NCBI GenBank assembly: GCA_026706075.1
Contig: JAPOZM010000088.1
Coordinates: forward strand, 62,001-126,000
Direction: 5' to 3'
From: Gemmatimonadaceae bacterium
GTDB lineage: Bacteria > Latescibacterota > UBA2968 > UBA8231
Length of the DNA: 64,000 bases
Part shown: piece by piece, positions 17,390 to 24,044 of the stretch
Layout of the letters: the number at the start of each line of letters is the position of its first letter
Position numbering within the stretch: the first letter of the stretch is position 1
Notes under the pieces: model-generated
Told to the model about the DNA's origin: nothing
Database searches by the model: none
What the model saw: only the letters and a program-made list of their open reading frames with translations
Position numbers and translations under genes: made by a program

Positions 17390-17683
17390 TCACTCGGACA
17401 TCCGGTTGGACAGATTCGCCTCCGTTGCCGCCTTCTTCTCGTCCAGCGCCTTCAACTCGGCCTTGGCGTCGGCCAGCTCACCCTCGAGTCGGGCCTTCTC
17501 GGCCTTTTTCTCGGCCACCTTGTCTTCTGCGGCCTCCATCGCCTGCCGTTGTTCCTCAAGAAGGGAGAGTTCCTTCTGGTTGGGGACCGCGGAACAGCCA
17601 GCGATCAACCCGGCGGCGAGGACGGCGGCCACGACTTGGATGTGGTCCTTGGCAGCACGAACGCTGCTAGGAGAAATACCCAT
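17390..17683 (-). CDS. Small coiled-coil lipoprotein
   Basis: A 97-residue protein with a type II signal peptide ending in the lipobox LIAGC (Cys near residue 30). The rest is a continuous charged helix rich in Lys, Glu and Ala (AEKKAEKARLEGELADAK), likely a coiled coil like Lpp-type or OmpA-linked spacers. It is translationally linked to the LysM gene and preceded by a clear promoter. The pair looks like an envelope-anchoring module: a lipoprotein rod and a peptidoglycan-binding protein whose own coiled coil has a similar composition. It is not a recognised named family. Confidence 0.8.
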   Translation of the reverse strand: MGISPSSVRAAKDHIQVVAAVLAAGLIAGCSAVPNQKELSLLEEQRQAMEAAEDKVAEKKAEKARLEGELADAKAELKALDEKKAATEANLSNRMSE

Positions 17684-17750
17684 CGAGCTACTCCCCTGTC
17701 TGCTTGTCGGTTTGGATGCGCGGATTCCGCGAGATGCCTAGTCCTGAACC

Positions 17751-17779
17751 AAGGTAAACGCGTCCAAAGGGGATGTCAA
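17751..17779 (-). promoter_or_regulatory. Promoter for the lipoprotein/LysM operon
   Basis: On the minus strand: TTGACA (17779-17774), 17-nt spacer, TACCTT (17756-17751). The start codon is about 68 nt downstream of the -10. The -35 lies partly in the loop of the aspS downstream hairpin. Confidence 0.62.
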
Positions 17780-17791
17780 GTCAAATCCCCT
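17768..17791 (-). terminator. Hairpin downstream of aspS
   Basis: AGGGGAT (17768-17774) pairs with ATCCCCT (17785-17791) around a 10-nt loop, 23 nt after the aspS stop. On the minus strand it is followed by TTTGG, so it is a weak terminator at best. It contains the -35 of the next promoter. Confidence 0.45.
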
Positions 17792-17813
17792 GTCCTTACA
17801 ATGGCTTACGGCG

Positions 17814-19595
17814 CTACCGGAGCCGGATGCCCAGTTCCCGTAGCTGGGGGGCATCCACCGGTCCTGGCGCATCTTCCATGAGGCCAACCGCCTTGTTCGT
17901 CTTGGGGAAGGCGATCACATCGCGGATCGAGTCCTCCCCTGCCAGCATGGCCACCAGGCGGTCGAAACCGAAGGCGATCCCGCCGTGGGGCGGGGCCCCG
18001 TGTTCCAAGGCCTCGAGCAGAAAGCCGAACTTCTCCCGAGCCTCCTGGTCAGAGATGCTCAACAGTTGGAATAGGCGATTCTGCAGCCCGGACTCGTGGA
18101 TCCGAATCGAGCCCCCGGCGATCTCGTCGCCGTTGATGACGAGATCATAGGCTCGTGCACGCACCAAGGCCGGATCCTCGTCCAGCGCCTCCACATCCTC
18201 CGGGAGGGGGGCGGTAAAGGGGTGGTGCACCGCCTGGTATCCATCCGCATCCGGATCTGGCTCCAGGAGGGGAAAGCGATCGACCCACAGGGGGCACCAG
18301 CTGTCGGCAGCGAGCTCGAAACGCTCCGCCAGCTCGAGACGGAGGGCGCCCAGCACTCTCGCCACCGCACCGGGCGCGTCCGCCACCAGCAGGAGCAGAT
18401 CACCGGGCTCCGAGGCCAGAGCCTCGATCAGGAGGTCCTGCGAAGCCCTCGGGAAATACTTGACAATGGAGGATTCGAGACCTCGGTCCGTGTGCCGGAT
18501 CCAGCTGAGCCCCTTTGCTCCCTGCTCCTGGGCAAATGCGATCAGCCCATCTATCTGACTTCTCGGTAAATGACTGTACCCCTTTGCGTTTATGCCCTTT
18601 ACCTGTCCACCCGAATCAACCACCGATCGAAAGATGCCAAAGTCGGATGCACGGGCCGCTTCCATCAGGTCGACCAGCTCCAGGCCAAACCGGAGGTCGG
18701 GGCGGTCGCAGCCGAAGCGGTCCATCGCTTCCTGATAGGAGATCCGTGGAAAGGGATCGGGCAGGGATACACCGGAGACCTCGGAGAAGAGAGATCGGGT
18801 CAGACGCTCCGCCAAGTCGATCACCCGCTCTTCGTCGACAAAGGACATCTCGATGTCGATCTGGGTGAACTCCGGCTGCCGGTCGGCCCGCAGATCCTCG
18901 TCCCGGAAACACCTGACGATCTGGTAATAGCGGTCGAAGCCGGAGACCATCAGCAGCTGCTTGTAGGTCTGGGGAGATTGAGGGAGGGCGAAGAACCGGC
19001 CTGGGTGAACCCGGCTGGGAACCAGAAAATCCCGCGCTCCCTCGGGGGTACTGCGAATCAGAAAGGGGGTCTCCACCTCGAGGAAGCCCTCGCCATCGAG
19101 AAACCCCCGGGTCGCCCGGTAGCATTGATGGCGCAAGGCCAGATTGCCCTGCATCCGCGGTCGGCGCAGGTCGAGGTACCGGTACCTGAGGCGTGTCTCC
19201 TCTCCCAGGTCCACAGTGTCGTCCAGTTGGAACGGAACGGGCCTGGACTCGTTCAGGAGCCTTACCCGATCGCAGTTGACCTCGACCTTGCCGGTTGGCA
19301 GGCGCGGGTTGACCATCCCCGCAGGACGACGCTCGACGATGCCATGGACGGCGACGACAAATTCGTTGCGCAGGGCCTCCGCCCGGGCATGGGCATCGGG
19401 GCTGTGCTGGGGATTGAAGACGACCTGGGTGACGCCGCCGCGGTCCCGCAGATCGACGAAGATGACGCCGCCGTGATCCCGCCGGGTCGATACCCACCCC
19501 ATCAGGATCACGCGCTCGCCGAGCTGCTCGGCCGTCAGGGTGCCGCAGTCGTGGGTGCGCTGCCAGTCACCGAGAGAATCGAGTCTGGTAGACAT
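17814..19595 (-). CDS. aspS: Aspartyl-tRNA synthetase
   Basis: A 593-residue bacterial-type class II enzyme, normal length. The order is an N-terminal OB anticodon-binding domain (WVSTRRDHGGVIFVDLRD), the class II core with motif 2 (RCFRDEDLRADRQPEFTQID), the bacterial GAD insertion (about residues 290-420), and motif 3 (GGIAFGFDRLVAMLAG) close to the end. It charges tRNA-Asp. It runs from its own promoter (19661-19633) and is divergent from cysM. Whether it also charges tRNA-Asn (non-discriminating) depends on the gatCAB status, which this window does not show. Confidence 0.97.
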   Translation of the reverse strand: MSTRLDSLGDWQRTHDCGTLTAEQLGERVILMGWVSTRRDHGGVIFVDLRDRGGVTQVVFNPQHSPDAHARAEALRNEFVVAVHGIVERRPAGMVNPRLPTGKVEVNCDRVRLLNESRPVPFQLDDTVDLGEETRLRYRYLDLRRPRMQGNLALRHQCYRATRGFLDGEGFLEVETPFLIRSTPEGARDFLVPSRVHPGRFFALPQSPQTYKQLLMVSGFDRYYQIVRCFRDEDLRADRQPEFTQIDIEMSFVDEERVIDLAERLTRSLFSEVSGVSLPDPFPRISYQEAMDRFGCDRPDLRFGLELVDLMEAARASDFGIFRSVVDSGGQVKGINAKGYSHLPRSQIDGLIAFAQEQGAKGLSWIRHTDRGLESSIVKYFPRASQDLLIEALASEPGDLLLLVADAPGAVARVLGALRLELAERFELAADSWCPLWVDRFPLLEPDPDADGYQAVHHPFTAPLPEDVEALDEDPALVRARAYDLVINGDEIAGGSIRIHESGLQNRLFQLLSISDQEAREKFGFLLEALEHGAPPHGGIAFGFDRLVAMLAGEDSIRDVIAFPKTNKAVGLMEDAPGPVDAPQLRELGIRLR

Positions 19596-19632
19596 CTCTG
19601 CCGTTGTTCAAGGATTCGGGTCTAATCGAGTA

Positions 19633-19661
19633 ACCTTATGTATTTCCTGGAATTGTGTCAA
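19633..19661 (-). promoter_or_regulatory. Promoter for aspS
   Basis: On the minus strand: TTGACA (19661-19656), 17-nt spacer, TAAGGT (19638-19633). The start codon is about 40 nt downstream. The -10 is poorer than the other promoters in the window. Confidence 0.5.
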
Positions 19662-19697
19662 AAGCCGAGCTCTCCCCGATCACTCCCGGGCGCTCCG

Positions 19698-19725
19698 TTG
19701 ACGACACGGTCTCGGCCGCTATATT
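19698..19725 (+). promoter_or_regulatory. Promoter for the cysM-mec-cysO operon
   Basis: TTGACG (19698-19703), 16-nt spacer, TATATT (19720-19725), followed by CGCCCG. This leaves a 5' leader of about 125 nt before the cysM start, in which I see no clear riboswitch. Confidence 0.68.
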
Positions 19726-19857
19726 CGCCCGCCCTCGCGGACCCGGGTCCAAGGCCCCAGGGCTCGACTCGGCGTTTGGGCGGGCAGCCCGGGGCCTCCT
19801 GAACCGGGCATTCCCCGCCACCAAGCCATGCAGGACCCCTGGAAGGAGGTGGATCCG

Positions 19858-20811
19858 GTGACCGCCCTCCCCGGCGAACTCGGCATCGTCGACCAGATCG
19901 GCAACACCCCTTTGCTGCGGCTGCCCGGCGTCGGTGTCCCATCTCAAGTCTCCGTGTACGCCAAGCTGGAGTTCTTCAACCCGGGCGGGTCGGTCAAGGA
20001 TCGGCCGGCGCGGCGGATGATTCTGGAGGGGATCGCCTCGGGCGCTCTCGGTCCGGGCAAGGTGATCCTCGACTCGACATCGGGAAACACCGGTATCGCC
20101 TATGCGATGATCGGCGCCGCCCTCGGGTACCCGGTGAAGCTGGCCATGCCCGCCAATGTGACGCGCGAGCGCAGCTCCATACTCGCCGCCTACGGAGCCC
20201 AGGTGGTCCTCACCGATCCGGCGGAAGGCTCCGACGGGGCGATTCTGGAGGCTCGCCGGATCCAGGCGGAAGATGCGGAGCGCTACTTCAAGCCCGATCA
20301 GTACAACAATCCGGCCAACTGGTGGGCTCACCGCGATTCGACGGCCCGGGAGATCTGGAGACAGACCGGGGGGGACGTCACCCACCTGGTGGCTACCATG
20401 GGGACCAGCGGGACGGTGATGGGGACGGGGCGCGGGCTGAAGGCGCGCAACCCGGAGATCACGGTCATCGGAGTGGAGCCCTCCGACGCCTTTCATGGAA
20501 TCGAGGGGCTGAAACACATGGACAGCTCGATCGTCCCAGGGATCTACGACGAGTCCTTTCTCGACTCGAAGATCGGTGTCGACACGGATGACGCCTACGA
20601 GGCTGCGCTGCGCCTTTCCCGCGAGCTCGGAGTCCTCGTCGGCCAGTCCTCGGGCGCCGCCTACGAGGCTGCCCTAGGAGTGGCCAGAGAGCTGTCCCGC
20701 GGTACGGTGGTGACCATCTTCTGTGATGGAGGAGACAAGTACATGACGACCCCGATGTGGCGTGAGCTTCTCGAGGAACGGGGAGTCTCGGGGAGCGCGA
20801 GCAGATGCTGA
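19858..20811 (+). CDS. cysM: Cysteine synthase, CysM type (protein-thiocarboxylate dependent)
   Basis: A 317-residue PLP enzyme of the O-acetylserine sulfhydrylase fold. The PLP lysine motif is GGSVKDRPARRMI; KDRPA rather than KDRIA is what I recall for Mycobacterium tuberculosis CysM, which takes O-phosphoserine and sulfur from the CysO thiocarboxylate. STSGNTGIAYAM, the GTSGTVMGTGRGLK phosphate loop and the EGLKHMDSSIVPGIYDE segment also parallel that enzyme. GTG 19858 is chosen because AAGGAGG ends 8 nt upstream. The next gene starts inside its last codons (ATGCTGA), and mec and the carrier follow, so context and sequence agree. An ordinary O-acetylserine enzyme is the alternative. Confidence 0.9.
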   Translation: MTALPGELGIVDQIGNTPLLRLPGVGVPSQVSVYAKLEFFNPGGSVKDRPARRMILEGIASGALGPGKVILDSTSGNTGIAYAMIGAALGYPVKLAMPANVTRERSSILAAYGAQVVLTDPAEGSDGAILEARRIQAEDAERYFKPDQYNNPANWWAHRDSTAREIWRQTGGDVTHLVATMGTSGTVMGTGRGLKARNPEITVIGVEPSDAFHGIEGLKHMDSSIVPGIYDESFLDSKIGVDTDDAYEAALRLSRELGVLVGQSSGAAYEAALGVARELSRGTVVTIFCDGGDKYMTTPMWRELLEERGVSGSASRC

Positions 20812-21272
20812 GGGTTTCGCGGGACCAGGTGCGGAGGATCTGCGAGCAGGCGATGGTGGAGTACCCCGCAGAATGCTGCGGGATCCTCACCTCCGAACCG
20901 GGGGGCCAAGCCATCGAGGTCCACCCCTGCCGCAATATCCAGGACGAGCTCCACGAGCGGGACCCATCGGAGTATCCCCGAGACTCGGGGACCGCCTATT
21001 TCATCGACCCTGGAGAGCTATTCCGCATCGTCCGCGCCGCGGAGAGGGCGGGACGACGGGTCGCCGCCTTCTACCACTCCCACATCGACTGCGATGCCTA
21101 CTTCTCCGAAGAGGACAAGGCGAGGGCCATGGCCTGGGATGAGCCCGCCTATCCCGACGCCGTGTACCTGGTGATCTCCGTCCATGCCGACGGGGTGCGC
21201 GGAGGCAGAGGCTTCGCCTGGGATCCGCGGCGATCCGACTTCGCCGAGGTAGAGGTGCAGTTCCCGATGTGA
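20805..21272 (+). CDS. mec: Mec-type JAMM (MPN+) metalloprotease
   Basis: A 155-residue zinc protease of the JAB1/MPN/Mov34 family. The JAMM motif is visible: Glu in YPAECCGIL, then AFYHSHIDCDAYFSEEDKA, giving His-x-His and the downstream Ser and Asp. In M. tuberculosis, Mec releases cysteine from the C-terminus of CysO; in other bacteria JAMM proteases also trim residues after the Gly-Gly of sulfur carriers. It overlaps cysM by 7 nt. The extra tail on the carrier here suggests both activities may be used. Confidence 0.92.
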   Translation: MLRVSRDQVRRICEQAMVEYPAECCGILTSEPGGQAIEVHPCRNIQDELHERDPSEYPRDSGTAYFIDPGELFRIVRAAERAGRRVAAFYHSHIDCDAYFSEEDKARAMAWDEPAYPDAVYLVISVHADGVRGGRGFAWDPRRSDFAEVEVQFPM

Positions 21273-21432
21273 GTGCTTGCAGCTCCGGACCATCGGGTTC
21301 CGGTTTAGCGATTGGATCTTCCGGCGGCTATACTTGCTGGGAGCCAGGGCTCGGGTCGGACGAACTCGCCGGCTCCGCCCGTGCCTATCCGTGGAGTCCC
21401 CAAGCGCAGTTCCCCTCTGGAGGAGTCTGGAG

Positions 21433-21723
21433 ATGCCCGTAACCGTTCACGTGCCAACCCCTCTCCGCAAGCTCACGGGAAACCAGGCCGATGTGCAGAT
21501 CGAGGCCGGTTCGGTGTCGGAGCTGGTCGACAGCCTTGAGGCTTCCCATGCGGGAATCAAGGAGAAGCTGGTCGACGAGGAGGGGGAGATTCGACGCTAC
21601 GTCAATATCTATGTCAACGAGGAGGACATCCGCTTTCTGGACGGCAAGGAGACGATTCTGGCGGACGGAGACAGCGTATCGATCGTGCCCGCCATCGCCG
21701 GCGGTCTCCGAACTGGAGTCTGA
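21433..21723 (+). CDS. cysO: MoaD/ThiS-family sulfur carrier protein (CysO type) with 5-residue tail after Gly-Gly
   Basis: A 96-residue ubiquitin-fold sulfur carrier. It starts MPVTVHVPTPLRKLTGN, has NIYVNEEDIRFLDGKET in the middle and GDSVSIVPAIAGG near the end, as in CysO/MoaD proteins. Unlike M. tuberculosis CysO, Gly-Gly is not terminal: five more residues, LRTGV, follow. The carrier must be cut after Gly-Gly before it can be adenylated and thiocarboxylated, and the JAMM protease next door is the obvious cutter. ATG 21433 has an AGGAG site about 8 nt upstream. No MoeB/ThiF-type activating enzyme is in the window. A poor internal promoter (TATACT, 21329-21334) may serve it. Confidence 0.9.
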   Translation: MPVTVHVPTPLRKLTGNQADVQIEAGSVSELVDSLEASHAGIKEKLVDEEGEIRRYVNIYVNEEDIRFLDGKETILADGDSVSIVPAIAGGLRTGV

Positions 21724-21734
21724 TCCGGGCAGTA

Positions 21735-21770
21735 CTTCGGGTCCGAGGCCGCGGCTGGCTTCGGGTCCGA
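21735..21770. repeat. 12-bp direct repeat pair in the cysO-rpsT gap
   Basis: CTTCGGGTCCGA occurs at 21735-21746 and again at 21759-21770, 24 bp apart. A short hairpin, GCGGG (21775-21779) with CCCGC (21784-21788), follows just before the rpsT stop. The block sits between two convergent genes and may help terminate both. Confidence 0.5.
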
Positions 21771-21792
21771 CCGAGCGGGAGCGCCCGCCGCG

Positions 21793-22047
21793 TCAGCCGA
21801 GGTTCTTGACGTGCCGGGTGAGGCGCGACTTGTGGCGGGCCCCCGTGTTGGCCTGCAACACCCCCTTGCGGACGGTGCGGTCAATCACCGAAATGGCGGC
21901 AGACAGAGCCTCCTGCCCTGCCTGAGCATCCGGCGCCTGACGTACTCGCTTGACGGCGGTGCGCATCGTCGAAAGGACGCTGCGGTTCCGAAGCCGCCGC
22001 TGACGGGACTTTCGCAGGCTCTTCTTCGCTGACTTGAGGGCCGGCAA
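21793..22047 (-). CDS. rpsT: 30S ribosomal protein S20
   Basis: An 84-residue basic protein with the S20 pattern: PALKSAKKSLRKSRQRRLRN at the start, SAISVIDRTVRKGV in the middle-to-late part and HKSRLTRHVKN at the end. It binds 16S rRNA early in assembly. The start codon is TTG (22047), with AGGAGAG about 7 nt upstream; E. coli rpsT also starts with UUG, which there is part of its autoregulation. The 287 bp between this start and the next gene holds a TTGACA (minus strand, 22197-22192) with no good -10 at the right distance. Confidence 0.96.
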   Translation of the reverse strand: MPALKSAKKSLRKSRQRRLRNRSVLSTMRTAVKRVRQAPDAQAGQEALSAAISVIDRTVRKGVLQANTGARHKSRLTRHVKNLG

Positions 22048-22244
22048 GGGGCTCTCCTCTCTGTTGTCGGCAAGGCCCGACTCTTGGGAGTCGATGGCCC
22101 GGCCATCTACTACCTGCTAAGCCGCGGAAGGCGCGTGAAACACACCCCTTCCCTCGGGAACTTGGCGCTGAGTCCCCAAGCAGGTCCAATCTGTCAAAGA
22201 TACCTGGCGGCGGGTATGCCGGCAACTCGGCTCCCCCCCGGGAC

Positions 22245-22273
22245 TGGTCGAAGCGAAAGCGCCTGGCTATCAT
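22245..22273 (+). promoter_or_regulatory. Possible promoter for the mobA-like/xdhC/nitrilase operon
   Basis: TGGTCG (22245-22250), 17-nt spacer, TATCAT (22268-22273). The leader after it has a good AGGAG site before a 10-codon open frame (GTG 22324 to TGA 22356) that ends just before in-frame starts of the next gene. Confidence 0.35.
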
Positions 22274-22334
22274 AGGGCTGGTGCCGCCGTGGTCGCCAGC
22301 GACTCTCCCCTGCAGGAGACCAAGTGAATACCTC

Positions 22335-22979
22335 GTGTCTGCTCCGACCCCCTTGACTGTGCCCTCCTCCAGGGAGTCCTTCGGGCTTGGACAGGTGGCC
22401 GGTGTCCTTCTCGCCGCCGGTCGTTCCCGTCGCATGGGGCGCCCCAAGCAGTTGCTGCCAATCGACGGCATCACCATGATCGAGGCCGTCATCACCCGTG
22501 TCCGCCCCCATGTCGATCATCTGGTCGTGGTCATTGGTCACGCCGCCGAGGAAGTCGCACCCCTCCTTCGCCCCCACGGGGTGAGGGTGGCGGTCAACGA
22601 GGAGGTCGACCGGGGCATGCTCGGCTCGGTGAAGTGCGGATTGAGAGCCGCCGGAACCCGTTGTCGGGGCTACCTGTTCTGTCTTGGAGATCAACCGGGC
22701 CTGACCGACTCCGTTGTGCAGGCCGTCCTCACCGCCGCTGCCTCTTCGGAAAAAGGGATCGTTATCCCCAGCTACTCCGGCCGGCGCGGACACCCGGTAT
22801 ACCTCTCCCGACGCTACTACCACGAGATCCTGGGACTGGATGAGCGCTCGGGCCTCAACGCCCTGACCGGTTCCCGGCCGTCCGACACGCTGGAAGTGCC
22901 CGTGGCCGATCCGGCCGTGCTGGAAGACGTGGATACCCCCGCCGACTATGCCCGCATGCTGGACGCCGGAGCCTCCTGA
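22335..22979 (+). CDS. MobA-like NTP transferase (molybdenum cofactor cytidylyl/guanylyltransferase family)
   Basis: A protein of about 214 residues with the nucleotidyltransferase signature GVLLAAGRSRRMGRPKQLL, followed by VVVIGHAAEEV, YLFCLGDQPGL (metal-binding Asp) and GRRGHPVYLSR. Next to an XdhC gene this is most likely MocA-type, adding CMP to molybdopterin for molybdenum hydroxylases. The start is uncertain: GTG 22335, TTG 22353 or GTG 22359; the best ribosome site lies before the out-of-frame GTG at 22324, which reads a 10-residue peptide ending at 22356. No molybdenum hydroxylase gene is in the window. Confidence 0.85.
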   Translation: MSAPTPLTVPSSRESFGLGQVAGVLLAAGRSRRMGRPKQLLPIDGITMIEAVITRVRPHVDHLVVVIGHAAEEVAPLLRPHGVRVAVNEEVDRGMLGSVKCGLRAAGTRCRGYLFCLGDQPGLTDSVVQAVLTAAASSEKGIVIPSYSGRRGHPVYLSRRYYHEILGLDERSGLNALTGSRPSDTLEVPVADPAVLEDVDTPADYARMLDAGAS

Positions 22980-22982
22980 TCG

Positions 22983-24044
22983 ATGGAAGACCCGATCCAC
23001 ACCCTGAACGGCCTGCTCTCGGCAGGAAGACCGGTGGCGCTCTCGTCACTGATCGAGAGCAGCGGCTCCATCCCGATGAGCGAGCGCGCCAAGATGATCG
23101 TCGACGCCGGGGGACGAGCCCATGGGACGATCGGCGGCGGCTGCCTGGAGGCCGAGATCCACACCGTGGCGCGGGATGTCCTCGCCTCCGGCAGGCCGCA
23201 GGCGACGGACTACACCATGACGGAGAAGCAGGCCGGCGAGCACGGCCTCAATTGCGGCGGCACGGTCCGCATCTACACCGAGCGGATCGCACCGGATGCC
23301 GGAGAGCTCTTCGGCGAGGTCGCCGCCGCCAGGGCTGGCCGGTCCCCATGCGTCCTCGTGACCGGTCTCGGTGAGCAGGGCCGGGCGCTCCTGCACCACG
23401 ACGGCCGCAGGCGAGGGGATCTGGCCACCGTGGGGGAGGAACGACTTTCCTCCTGGGCGCGGATGGCCCTGGAGCGGGAGCGTTCCAGTCTGCAGAGCGC
23501 GGGAGCAGGGGAGTTCTTCGTCGAGCCCTTCACCCCGCCGCCGATGCTCTTCGTCTTCGGAGGGGGACATGTGGGCGGACAGATCGGACGCCTGGCGAAA
23601 AACGCCGGCTTCCATGTCGTCATCGTCGACGACCGCCCGTACTTCGCCAACCACGAGCGCCATCCCGAGGTGGACGAATGCGTGGCCGACGACGTCGAGG
23701 CAGTGTTCTCCCGGCTGCCGGTGGATGACCAGATCTACATCGTCGCCGCCACGCGCGGGCACCAGCACGACGAGATCGTGGTGGAGAATGCCATCTCCCG
23801 AAAGGCGCGCTACATCGGCATGCTCGGCAGCGAGCGCAAGAAGTTGATTCTCTGGCAGCGGATCGAGGCCCGGGGCGGCAGCCGTGAGCGGCTGGAGGAG
23901 GTCTACTCGCCCGTGGGCCTGGACATCGGCGCCGACACGCCCGAGGAGATCGCCGTCAGCGTGGTGGCAGAGTTGATCCAGGTCCGCAGGAGCGACCGCC
24001 GCAAGCGGTGGAAGACCAAGCGGACCAAAGCCGTGACGGCATGA
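22983..24044 (+). CDS. XdhC/CoxI family accessory protein
   Basis: A 353-residue maturation factor that delivers sulfurated molybdenum cofactor to xanthine-dehydrogenase-type enzymes. The N-terminal XdhC_CoxI domain (SLIESSGSIPMSERAKMIV, GTIGGGCLEAEIH) is followed by a C-terminal Rossmann domain (FVFGGGHVGGQIGRLAK, VIVDDRPYFAN), then RYIGMLGSERKK and GLDIGADTPEEIAVSV. It starts 3 nt after the mobA-like stop and its own stop overlaps the nitrilase start (ATGA), so the three are one operon. Confidence 0.92.
   Translation: MEDPIHTLNGLLSAGRPVALSSLIESSGSIPMSERAKMIVDAGGRAHGTIGGGCLEAEIHTVARDVLASGRPQATDYTMTEKQAGEHGLNCGGTVRIYTERIAPDAGELFGEVAAARAGRSPCVLVTGLGEQGRALLHHDGRRRGDLATVGEERLSSWARMALERERSSLQSAGAGEFFVEPFTPPPMLFVFGGGHVGGQIGRLAKNAGFHVVIVDDRPYFANHERHPEVDECVADDVEAVFSRLPVDDQIYIVAATRGHQHDEIVVENAISRKARYIGMLGSERKKLILWQRIEARGGSRERLEEVYSPVGLDIGADTPEEIAVSVVAELIQVRRSDRRKRWKTKRTKAVTA

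Noticed and set aside
22192-22197. TTGACA upstream of rpsT as its -35
   Set aside because: At 16-18 nt downstream on the minus strand there is no hexamer close to a -10 consensus.
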